From Syntrophaceae bacterium UBA7520 (lineage in GTDB: Bacteria; Desulfobacterota; Syntrophia; Syntrophales; Smithellaceae), in contig DLNC01000028.1 in the NCBI GenBank assembly GCA_002478265.1, positions 7,571 to 22,055 on the forward strand: a stretch of DNA of 14,485 bases, in the 5' to 3' direction. Both the position numbers and the translations under genes were made by a program. Numbering within the stretch: position 1 is the first letter of the stretch; each line of letters starts with the position of its first letter. Under the pieces are notes generated by a model. It searched no databases, was not told the DNA's origin, and saw only the letters and a program-made list of their open reading frames with translations. Below are positions 1 through 6,608 of this stretch, in pieces.

Positions 1-164
1 TCAAAATAGCGCAGATAGTTGGAATGATAAACGACCTCCGAACGGTCGGTATCCGCATACAGTGTGCGGTATTGGCAGCGGTGCCAGACAAAGCCGGTCG
101 TCTGATCGCGCACATATTTTTCGTTACCCTGAAAGATTTCCGGCCTAAACGGCTTGGGTTTCAT
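1..164 (-). CDS. YbgC/4HBT-like hotdog acyl thioesterase (N-terminal 54 residues, cut by window edge)
   Basis: This partial gene is open to the left edge; only its first 54 codons are present. The visible protein carries the 4-hydroxybenzoyl-CoA/YbgC-type hotdog signature: YADTD at residues 36-40, then VVYHSNYLRYF at 44-54. In this family the second Asp of that motif (D40 here) is the usual catalytic acid. The expected role is hydrolysis of an acyl-CoA or acyl-ACP thioester, which fits release of the product of the upstream ketosynthases. An AAGGAGTG ribosome-binding site lies at 173-180 and overlaps the last codons of the preceding ketosynthase, so the two are closely linked in one operon. 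The ATG at 162-164 is the only sensible start. The family is clear; the substrate is unknown. Confidence 0.85.
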   Translation of the reverse strand, partial: MKPKPFRPEIFQGNEKYVRDQTTGFVWHRCQYRTLYADTDRSEVVYHSNYLRYF

Positions 165-169
165 TTTTT

Positions 170-1435
170 TTACACTCCTTTAAAAATCACGCAGCAGTTC
201 GTTCCGCCAAAACCAAACGCGTTCGATAAAGCGATTTCTATTTTTTGCTTACGCGCTTCGTTGGGCACAACATCAACATCCGCCAACGCGGGATCGGGAA
301 GATGATTGATGGTTGGCAAAATAATGCCCCGGCTCATTCCTTCAATGGTAAGCGCGGCCTCAATGGCGGCGGTCGCGCCCAGCGTGTGACCCAACTGTGA
401 TTTATTGGAGGAAACAGGAATTTTTTCTATTTGCTTGCCGAAGACTTCCCTTAAACATTTTATTTCCATCGCGTCGCCCTTGGGCGTGGACGTGCCGTGC
501 GCGTTAATGTACTGAATATCTTCCGGCGTTAAGCCCGCATCTTCAATTGTTTCCCTGATCGCGCGGATAATAGTGGGGGCGTGCGGCGCGGTGTAGTGAT
601 GAGCGTCAGATGTCCAGCCGATTCCCAGAATCTCCGCTTTCGGCCTCAGGCCGTAGGTTTTTATGACTTCTTCCGCCGCAAGCACTACCACGCCGGCGCC
701 TTCGGAAAGCACAAAGCCGCGTCGGTCGGCGCTGAAGGGACGCGACGCCTGTCCGTGCTCGGTGTAGGCGCGGTCGCCGGGCTGCACTTTTATGGTCGCG
801 TTCATGTTGGCAAACCCATGGATGATTTCAGGCATGATCGGCGTGTCCGCGCCGCCAGCGAGAACAAAATCACAATCCCCGTCACGGATCATTCTTGCGC
901 CGATGCCGATAGCGTGATTGCCGGAAGCGCACGCGCCCTGCGGTGAAAAGATCGGCCCGGTAAATTTCAAAAGCATGCCCGCTTTGCCGGAGGGAAGATT
1001 GGCGCATAAGTTCGGCAGCAGGTAAGGACTCACGCGCAGCGGGCCGCGCGTTTCCAGATCGTTCACCGCCGCCCGGAAAGCGTCTGAACCGTTAATCGCG
1101 GAACCGATAAGACAGGCCATGCGCGGCGCGATTTTATCATCCATTACAATCCCTGCGTTTTCCAACGCTTCTTTGCACACCGCCATGGTTAAAATGACAA
1201 AAGCAGCGTTCCAGTTATAAACTTCCTTGGCGTCGGCAAAATCCAGATCCCGCGGATTCCAGTCCGGAATTTCACCGACGATATCACAGGCGGATTCCAC
1301 CTGGCAGCGCGTAACTTTGCGGAAACCGGCTTCGCCCTTAACCGCGCGGCGCCATGTCCCGGTAAAAGTTTTCCCCAGCGGTGTGGCCGCGCCGTAACCA
1401 ACAACAAAAACTCTCCTGTTTTGCGGTGCTCTCAT
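170..1435 (-). CDS. beta-ketoacyl-ACP synthase, FabF-like (second KS of a tandem pair)
   Basis: This 421-residue protein has the normal FabF/KAS II length. It should catalyse decarboxylative Claisen condensation of malonyl-ACP with an acyl thioester in the cytoplasm. The full catalytic set is visible: nucleophile C169 in GACASGNHAIG, H313 in NAHGTSTPKGD, K345 in NKSQLGH and H350 in the same motif. The C-terminal glycine-rich NAFGFGGTN motif is intact, so it is predicted to be active and not a chain-length factor. The neighbouring KS upstream is a paralog, with 15 bases between them, and the thioesterase follows 5 bases after the stop. The ATG at 1433-1435 is preceded by AAGGA very close to the start, so the ribosome-binding site is not ideal, but the length and N-terminus (MRAPQNRRVFVVG) fit the family. 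Chain length and primer specificity cannot be read from sequence. Confidence 0.93.
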   Translation of the reverse strand: MRAPQNRRVFVVGYGAATPLGKTFTGTWRRAVKGEAGFRKVTRCQVESACDIVGEIPDWNPRDLDFADAKEVYNWNAAFVILTMAVCKEALENAGIVMDDKIAPRMACLIGSAINGSDAFRAAVNDLETRGPLRVSPYLLPNLCANLPSGKAGMLLKFTGPIFSPQGACASGNHAIGIGARMIRDGDCDFVLAGGADTPIMPEIIHGFANMNATIKVQPGDRAYTEHGQASRPFSADRRGFVLSEGAGVVVLAAEEVIKTYGLRPKAEILGIGWTSDAHHYTAPHAPTIIRAIRETIEDAGLTPEDIQYINAHGTSTPKGDAMEIKCLREVFGKQIEKIPVSSNKSQLGHTLGATAAIEAALTIEGMSRGIILPTINHLPDPALADVDVVPNEARKQKIEIALSNAFGFGGTNCCVIFKGV

Positions 1436-1450
1436 ATCCTTAAATCTCTT

Positions 1451-2707
1451 TCATTCGATTCTGCGCAAAATTATGCAGGAATTGCAACCGCCAAACCCAA
1501 AAGCGTTTTTAAGCACAAATTCCTGTTTCAATTTCCTGGCGCCTTCCGCCACGCAATCCAGAGTTATTTCCGGATCAGGCAGATAATTTATGGTGGGCAA
1601 CAAAACATCTCCGCGCATTCCTTCCATCGCGAAAATGGCTTCAATAGCGGATGAGGCGCCCATCGCGTGTCCTATTTGCGATTTGTTCGCCGACACCGGA
1701 GGAATGTTCTTGCCGAAAATGTTGGCCAGCGCGTCGGCTTCGACTTTGTCGCCTATTTTCGTAGATGTGGCGTGCGCGTTGACGGCGTCAATGTCGTGGG
1801 GTTTTATTCCGGCGTTAGTGATTGTTTCGGCAACGCAACGCTGCACTGTCTGGAGTTTAGGCGCCACAAAATGCCCCGCGTCCGACGTCATTCCCCAGCC
1901 CGCCAGCTCAATTTGCGGCTTCAACCCGTGCGCCCGTGCGAAGTCATCCGTGGCGATGATAATCGCGCCCGCGCCTTCCGAAACGACAAAGCCGCGACGG
2001 TTTACGGAAAACGGACGGCTTGTTTTTTCCGGCGGTTCATGAATTTGTCCCTCTTTGGGACGGTACGCTCCATTCATCGTGGCAAATCCAGCGACAATCG
2101 GCTCGACCAAAGGAAAATCCACCGCGCCGCCGATGACCACGTCGGCCATATTCCTCTGCAGCAGCATCTCGCCGACAATCAGCGACGTTATTCCTGTGGC
2201 ACAGGCGGTTATCGTCGAGCAAATCGGACCGGTAGCGCCGGTGAGAATGGAGACTTTTCCGGTAACCATATTGATGCAAGAATTGGGATTGGTAAAAGGA
2301 TGGGGCATTTTATTTTCCGCCACCATGAGCCGGTCAGCGCTCAGCACCGCGTCCAATCCTCCCACCGCCGAACTGAAAGTAACGGCGACGCGGGGAGCGA
2401 TAGATGGCGTTATGGATACACCGCTCGCTTCAAGCGCTCGATAAACAACCAGCAGCGCGTATTTAAAAATCGGCGATGTCCAGTGCGCCATTTCGCGCGG
2501 CTGCAAAAAAGTATAAGGTCGTATATCAATATCCGCCACTTCTCCGGCCACCCGCACCGGAAAATCCGGCGGCAATGCGAATCTGGTTAGAGGTCCGACG
2601 CCGCAATCTCCTTTCATCGCGCGCTGCCACTGCGCGGCGAGCTCCGTCCCCAAAGGAGAAACGGCGTCATATCCCAATATCACGGTTTTCTTAGGCACAA
2701 AGTCCAT
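1451..2707 (-). CDS. beta-ketoacyl-ACP synthase, FabF-like (first KS of a tandem pair)
   Basis: This is a FabF-type condensing enzyme of 418 residues from the chosen ATG at 2705-2707. The catalytic residues are present: C169 in TACATGITS, H312 in NAHATSTKIGD, K342 and H347 in NKSQIGHAMG, plus a C-terminal NAFGFGGCN. An upstream in-frame ATG at 2738-2740 would add 11 residues. The shorter start is preferred because it places the nucleophile at residue 169, exactly as in the downstream paralog, and because the upstream ATG sits in the loop of an inverted repeat. Neither start has a strong ribosome-binding site. As with its partner, the Cys is not replaced by Gln or Glu, so this is not a classical KS/chain-length-factor pair. 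It lies after a 167-base gap from the radical SAM gene upstream, the largest gap in the operon. Confidence 0.92.
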   Translation of the reverse strand: MDFVPKKTVILGYDAVSPLGTELAAQWQRAMKGDCGVGPLTRFALPPDFPVRVAGEVADIDIRPYTFLQPREMAHWTSPIFKYALLVVYRALEASGVSITPSIAPRVAVTFSSAVGGLDAVLSADRLMVAENKMPHPFTNPNSCINMVTGKVSILTGATGPICSTITACATGITSLIVGEMLLQRNMADVVIGGAVDFPLVEPIVAGFATMNGAYRPKEGQIHEPPEKTSRPFSVNRRGFVVSEGAGAIIIATDDFARAHGLKPQIELAGWGMTSDAGHFVAPKLQTVQRCVAETITNAGIKPHDIDAVNAHATSTKIGDKVEADALANIFGKNIPPVSANKSQIGHAMGASSAIEAIFAMEGMRGDVLLPTINYLPDPEITLDCVAEGARKLKQEFVLKNAFGFGGCNSCIILRRIE

Positions 2708-2724
2708 CCGCACGATGAATTTTT

Positions 2725-2752
2725 CCGGCACAAATACCATTTACCGTGCCGG
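2725..2752. repeat. inverted repeat (hairpin) in the leader of the first ketosynthase gene
   Basis: A perfect 7-base inverted repeat, CCGGCAC at 2725-2731 and GTGCCGG at 2746-2752, encloses a 14-base loop. The loop contains the alternative upstream ATG (2738-2740) of the ketosynthase. Neither side is followed by a T-run, so it is not a terminator. If the start at 2707 is used, the hairpin lies about 18 bases upstream in the mRNA and could modulate translation. A regulatory role is inferred. Confidence 0.4.
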
Positions 2753-2781
2753 AGGGGTAATCATGCAAAAGCTTTCAGAAA

Positions 2782-2809
2782 ATATCAAATCTTTTTTGAT
2801 TATTGTAAA
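2782..2809 (-). promoter_or_regulatory. weak candidate internal promoter for the ketosynthase genes
   Basis: The AT-rich gap between the radical SAM gene and the first ketosynthase contains, on the minus strand, TTTACA (2804-2809) as a -35-like hexamer. TGATAT (2782-2787) follows with a 16-base spacer. The -10 match is poor. The unusual length of this gap (167 bases against 5-40 for most of the operon) is the main reason to note it. It may simply be low-complexity AT-rich spacer. Confidence 0.2.
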
Positions 2810-2874
2810 AAGAAAAAAATTTATCCGCTGCCTGTTATTAGCCTTTGGTCTTCAGCCTTCGACCTTTTACTTTT

Positions 2875-3870
2875 CTACCAGGGAATCAAACGATAGAGCT
2901 TGGCGAACATTTCGTAAACTTCGATCCAGTTTTGCAAATCCTTAGTGGAATTAAAATGATCGCGTTTGTTCACCATAACCCAGCTCATGTGCGCCGCGCC
3001 GTCCTTGCAGGTGGAGCAATCACGCGTGGCCGAAGTGCAGCAGCGGTGCACGCTTTTCAAATCCGCCGCCCAACGGTAAAAGTGAATCAGTCGCTTCACC
3101 GGCGGCTGACGGTTATCAAGCGATTCGGTAACAGAAGGACACTCGCGCCAGCCGAAAGCGCGCCCCATCATTTTGCCTGTGGTGATGATTTCGTGATAAT
3201 ACTTGCAAGAAATAACCGTGCGGGGATATTGATCGAGCATCTCGTCCATTTCAAAACGCAGGTCGCGCAATTCCTCCGGACGCCAGGAAAATCCGTCCAC
3301 GCCCTCATCATTAGAAAGAAGCTGCAAGTGAACCTTGAGGCCGACATCCTCTATTCTTTTGACCACCGGTTCAATTTTCCCCACCTGACGGGGCGTAATA
3401 GTGTAAAGGTAATAAGTGTAGGGGTCGCCTTCATAATTTTTGCTGGAGATGGCGAAGGTGTCCTTACCGCGCAGTATTTTTTCGTCTTCGCCTCCGCCCC
3501 AGAGAGATATGCCCACCATCATCTCCGGAAATTTTTCCCGCGACACTTTAATCAGGCCGTTCGTGGCGCAATAAGTGGGCAGCCGCTTATAAAAAGCTTC
3601 GACGCGATCCATGCACAACGTCGGTTCGCCGCCGATCAGAATCGCGAGATTCACGCCGCGCTCCTTTTCCTTATCAATGAACGCTTCCCATTTCCTGATA
3701 TCCGTCTCTTCCGTGACATGATGCTCGCCGGAAGAAAAAAAGAAACATCCCTTGCAGCGCAGATTACAGCGGTTGGTTACATCATATATCGAGGACCGGA
3801 TGTTTAGACTGGCAATCCGGCGGTAACGCTCATGCCAGGCGGCATCCAGTAGGGAACTGACGGTTTTCAT
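2875..3870 (-). CDS. radical SAM protein with C-terminal Cys-rich motif (paralog 2 of a tandem pair)
   Basis: This 331-residue enzyme has the radical SAM [4Fe-4S] motif at C35-x3-C39-x2-C42 in NRCNLRCKGC, an SAM-binding GGEP at 80-83, and TNG at 103-105. Near the C-terminus it has C277, C278, C285 and C288 (CC-x6-C-x2-C), a plausible auxiliary cluster site resembling SPASM/twitch-like extensions. It should generate a 5'-deoxyadenosyl radical; the substrate is unknown. The neighbour upstream is a clear paralog sharing the N-terminal YD-[VM]-[TS]-NRCN motif, the [SV]WG segment and the C-terminal CC motif. The context (KS, ACP and hotdog genes) suggests it acts on an acyl chain or a precursor of it. 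The ATG at 3868-3870 has GGGAG about 13 bases upstream. The family assignment is firm; the reaction is not assignable. Confidence 0.85.
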   Translation of the reverse strand: MKTVSSLLDAAWHERYRRIASLNIRSSIYDVTNRCNLRCKGCFFFSSGEHHVTEETDIRKWEAFIDKEKERGVNLAILIGGEPTLCMDRVEAFYKRLPTYCATNGLIKVSREKFPEMMVGISLWGGGEDEKILRGKDTFAISSKNYEGDPYTYYLYTITPRQVGKIEPVVKRIEDVGLKVHLQLLSNDEGVDGFSWRPEELRDLRFEMDEMLDQYPRTVISCKYYHEIITTGKMMGRAFGWRECPSVTESLDNRQPPVKRLIHFYRWAADLKSVHRCCTSATRDCSTCKDGAAHMSWVMVNKRDHFNSTKDLQNWIEVYEMFAKLYRLIPW

Positions 3871-3897
3871 TTATCTATTATCACTCCCAACAAAACA

Positions 3898-4983
3898 TTA
3901 CTTAACCTGCGGCGGCTCAATGACGCGCCGGCAGAGATTTTCTCCTTTTTCATATCCCATTACCCAAACCGCCAGATAAGTATCCACATAATCCAGCCAT
4001 GATTTGAAAGTATCCGCGTCGCCCACATGCCGGTAAAGGCGCGCCGTGACCACGGCGGAACCGGCAGCATAATGACGGCAGTCCGGGCAATCCGTGTCCG
4101 GCACGCAACAGGCCACCGAGCGGTCCCAGTTCAGGTCCGTGCGGTACTGGCGGAAGGAGCGCCCCAGACCGATGTCCTGCGACGGATTGCAGCGTGGGTA
4201 GGAACAGCTGTATAAGTCATGCAGCCCTTTTTTGTGGGTATGCGCCACAGCGTTGTAAACCGAAAAAAGAACATTCTTCGGATAGCGGTTCAAAAGCTCA
4301 ATCATGGTCTTGCGGGTGCGCAAAAGAGAAGCTTCGTCATGACGCAGCGGCCCGTTGTAACCGACCGGCGATGAAAACACGTTGAAGGTCAGCTTGCAAT
4401 CATGGGCAATCAAATCCGCGGCCACTTCCTGCACCTCGTCAATGTTTTCCCTGGTGAAGGTGTACACAAAAACCGCCCGCTCATCGCCCTGATAATTTTC
4501 TATTTGCTTTTTTAAAAGATTTTTCGCCCTGCGGACGCGCAAGCTTGTCTCGTCGCTGCCCCACACGGAAATATGGATTTTGTAGCCCACCGCCTCCGGA
4601 ATTTTCCTGAAACCGTTGGTGGCAATGCTTCCCAGGGGCATTTCCGCGTAGCAGACTTCGAGCAGCTCTGGCACCAGCGACGGCTCCGCGCCGGCCAGGA
4701 CAACGTAGGTAATGCCGCGCGCTTTTTCCGCCCGCATCAAATTACGCCAGTCAGCGGGATTTAAATTTTCCACAGCAAACTGCTTATCGCCCTCGTAATA
4801 ATAACAGCCGTCGCAGCGGATATTGCAGCGGTTGGACATATCGTAAGTGGATTCACGCAGAAAAAAATATTTGCGGACCTTTTCCCAGCGCTTTCTGACC
4901 GCCGGATCAGCCAACAGATCGGAAAACTTCGGCTTTGCCGCCTCTAATATTTCTTTCCCTTTCGCAATCACATTGCCCGCCAT
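3898..4983 (-). CDS. radical SAM protein with C-terminal Cys-rich motif (paralog 1 of a tandem pair)
   Basis: This 361-residue radical SAM protein has the cluster motif C53-x3-C57-x2-C60 in NRCNIRCDGC. The SAM-binding motif is GAEP (98-101) instead of the more usual GGEP, and ATNG follows at 121-124. The C-terminal region holds C260 and C265, then C292, C293, C299 and C302 (CC-x5-C-x2-C), matching the spacing in the downstream paralog and suggesting a second Fe-S cluster. It has about 40 residues before the radical SAM motif, more than its paralog. The gene lies 17 bases after the ACP and 27 bases before the second radical SAM gene. AAGGGG lies 11 bases before the ATG at 4981-4983. Its role is presumably modification of an ACP-bound or lipid intermediate, inferred from context only. 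It could equally act on a small precursor. Confidence 0.85.
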   Translation of the reverse strand: MAGNVIAKGKEILEAAKPKFSDLLADPAVRKRWEKVRKYFFLRESTYDMSNRCNIRCDGCYYYEGDKQFAVENLNPADWRNLMRAEKARGITYVVLAGAEPSLVPELLEVCYAEMPLGSIATNGFRKIPEAVGYKIHISVWGSDETSLRVRRAKNLLKKQIENYQGDERAVFVYTFTRENIDEVQEVAADLIAHDCKLTFNVFSSPVGYNGPLRHDEASLLRTRKTMIELLNRYPKNVLFSVYNAVAHTHKKGLHDLYSCSYPRCNPSQDIGLGRSFRQYRTDLNWDRSVACCVPDTDCPDCRHYAAGSAVVTARLYRHVGDADTFKSWLDYVDTYLAVWVMGYEKGENLCRRVIEPPQVK

Positions 4984-5000
4984 AGGCAGCGATTCCCCTT

Positions 5001-5273
5001 TTAATGTTTTACCGTTATTTTATCCTCAATATATTCCGCGATCAGGCGGATGGTCTTCAGCTTGGGGTAGTCATCTTCGTCTATGGTAACTTTATATTCA
5101 TCCTGCAGAACCAACGCGATGGTGGCCAAATCCATACTGTCAATACCCAGCTCATCCACGAGGTCCATGTCCGGATTGAATGTATCCGCCGTGATGTCTT
5201 CGAGTTTCAACTCATCAACAATGACTTGAGCCACATGCCGAATGATGCTTTTTATGTCTTTGTTTTGAGGCAT
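5001..5273 (-). CDS. acyl carrier protein (second ACP in operon order)
   Basis: This 90-residue acidic protein has the 4'-phosphopantetheine attachment motif LGIDSMDL, with the modified serine at S46. Predicted helix-rich flanks and length (ACPs are usually 75-100 residues) agree. It carries the growing acyl chain as a thioester to the ketosynthases and hotdog protein encoded beside it. Its sequence differs clearly from the other ACP in this operon, so the two probably serve different steps or chains. A GAGGAG ribosome-binding site lies at the right distance (AGGAG at 5281-5285) before the ATG at 5271-5273. It requires a holo-ACP synthase encoded elsewhere. Confidence 0.92.
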   Translation of the reverse strand: MPQNKDIKSIIRHVAQVIVDELKLEDITADTFNPDMDLVDELGIDSMDLATIALVLQDEYKVTIDEDDYPKLKTIRLIAEYIEDKITVKH

Positions 5274-5308
5274 TTTTCTTCTCCTCTCCCTCTCATGCTT
5301 AGCTATAT

Positions 5309-5680
5309 TTATTTTTCTTTTTTGCCGATAATCAGGCCGCTGCTGACGATATTCTCATCCTTTAATATTTTAAAGGAGCAAACAATCTCATCACCCGCGT
5401 CTTCGCGCACGATATTCAGCTTAAGCGTTTCGCCCGGCCTCACCGGCTGAACGAACCTGATTCTGCGGAGTTCGTCTAGCTTGACCTGTTCATTTTTTTT
5501 TTGCGCGTTTCGGAGAATGGCTTGTTGAACTGTATGAACAAGGGCTATTCCCGGCAGGATCGGTTCGCCCGGGAAATGACCTTCAAACCAGGACGAATCC
5601 GTCGGAACGAAACAAGATGCTTCAATTTCGCCGGTCTTTTTTTCCCGAATATCCCCCAATAAATTCCATCGGTTTTTCAA
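5309..5680 (-). CDS. FabZ/FabA-like hotdog protein, atypical (catalytic Glu replaced by His)
   Basis: This 123-residue single-hotdog protein matches 3-hydroxyacyl-ACP dehydratases through GHFPGEPILPGI (residues 34-45), including the catalytic-type His H35. In FabZ the partner Glu lies 14 residues after that His, within PGVLILEAMAQ. Here the gap-free equivalent position is H49 (PGIALVH), so the usual His/Glu pair is absent. It may dehydrate by a different residue, act as a non-catalytic partner, or perform thioester chemistry. The start is TTG at 5678-5680 with AAGGGG nine bases upstream; the frame has an upstream stop and no ATG or GTG in between. A second ACP gene follows 35 bases later. The role in chain processing is inferred from fold and operon position. 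Confidence 0.82.
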   Translation of the reverse strand: MKNRWNLLGDIREKKTGEIEASCFVPTDSSWFEGHFPGEPILPGIALVHTVQQAILRNAQKKNEQVKLDELRRIRFVQPVRPGETLKLNIVREDAGDEIVCSFKILKDENIVSSGLIIGKKEK

Positions 5681-5774
5681 AAACCCATACCCCTTCGTAA
5701 GCCTGCAAACTCATCTGTTTATGAATTTGGGCATATACCATTTATTTTTGTCACAAGCAAAATTTTTCGTTGGG

Positions 5775-6608
5775 TCAAATGCCTTGCTTCATAAACTTAT
5801 TGCAGGGCGTTTCCTTAACCATTATTTCCCTGTTTATCAAGACCGAAAGGGGCACAATCGTAAGCCCGCGCGCTTTGATGCCCTCCAGCAGTTTTCCTGC
5901 CTCCTGGATAAATAATTCGCTTTGCTGCCTGGTGCCGGCCGGGACGTCATGCAGTAAAATTATATCGTCCGCCTTGATTTTACTGAGTATTTTCCGGCTG
6001 ATATTCTTCACGAAAAAATTACCCGCATCCCGCGCGCGGCGACTAAAGATCACGCAAAACATCCCCAGCTCCTCCAACGCCCGGGGAAGCTTGGGGTTGA
6101 CAATGCCCACCGGTGGACGAAAAGCCAGGGTAATGATTCCCGCCTCGCGCAGAATTTCCTGCGTGCGGGCTATTTCCCGGCGAAGCGTCCGGTAGCTTTT
6201 CATCATTAAAAAAGGATTGTGACTGTAGGAATGATTTCCGAGCGTATGGCCGCGGGCGATGATATCACTGATAATATCCGGATAGCGCAGAGCGCCAACA
6301 CCGGAAACAAAAAAAGTCGCTTGCGCCTGATGCTTATCCAATAGGTCCAGGACCTGTCTGGTCACAGTCTCGGACGGGCCGTCATCGAAGGTAAGCGCGA
6401 CAAAGTTTTTTCCGGAACTGCCCCGGCTGATGACGTCAAACAAAAAATTTGTCCGCGGGAAAAAACAGCCCAGCACGCACAAAATTATATAGAACAGCGC
6501 GATAAGCGCAGCGGCTGACGGGCTGATGAAAAAAACAACCGCCGCCGCCACGAGCAAAAATATTCCGGTTATTTCCGCCCGGCTCAATTTTTCCGCGCTT
6601 CTTTTCAT
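5775..6608 (-). CDS. membrane-anchored polysaccharide deacetylase (NodB domain)
   Basis: This 277-residue protein has an N-terminal hydrophobic region at about 13-50 that can form two membrane helices, then a NodB/carbohydrate esterase 4 domain. Motifs seen in order are TFDDGP at 73-78, HSYSH at 126-130 (metal ligands H126 and H130 with D76), FRPPVG at 163-168 and LLHD at 218-221. The family removes N- or O-acetyl groups from glycans such as peptidoglycan or N-acetylglucosamine-bearing glycolipids, at the cell envelope. Its start overlaps the stop of the B12-radical SAM gene by four bases (ATGA), showing translational coupling. That placement suggests it processes a sugar head group attached to the lipid made by this operon; this is inference. 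After its stop there is a 94-base gap. Confidence 0.9.
   Translation of the reverse strand: MKRSAEKLSRAEITGIFLLVAAAVVFFISPSAAALIALFYIILCVLGCFFPRTNFLFDVISRGSSGKNFVALTFDDGPSETVTRQVLDLLDKHQAQATFFVSGVGALRYPDIISDIIARGHTLGNHSYSHNPFLMMKSYRTLRREIARTQEILREAGIITLAFRPPVGIVNPKLPRALEELGMFCVIFSRRARDAGNFFVKNISRKILSKIKADDIILLHDVPAGTRQQSELFIQEAGKLLEGIKARGLTIVPLSVLINREIMVKETPCNKFMKQGI

Noticed and set aside
1667..2590. 307-codon plus-strand open frame opposite the ketosynthase
   Set aside because: It is Arg/His-rich with no domain features and lies fully antisense to a KS with intact catalytic residues.
2763..2945. Small plus-strand ORF (60 codons) with a GGAGGGG site before its ATG
   Set aside because: The ribosome-binding-like sequence is attractive, but it partly reflects the hairpin arm. 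The frame runs antisense into the radical SAM gene, and the product has no recognisable features. A real small gene cannot be excluded, but the support is too thin.
2845..3807. 320-codon plus-strand open frame opposite a radical SAM gene
   Set aside because: It is antisense to a gene with clear Cys motifs, and its own product shows no family features.
5624..5741. Short minus-strand frame starting MVYAQIHKQMSLQ, overlapping the start of the hotdog gene in another frame
   Set aside because: It ends after about 39 codons inside the hotdog gene and shows no homology to the hotdog N-terminus. A frameshifted longer start was considered, but the TTG start with AAGGGG explains the gene better.
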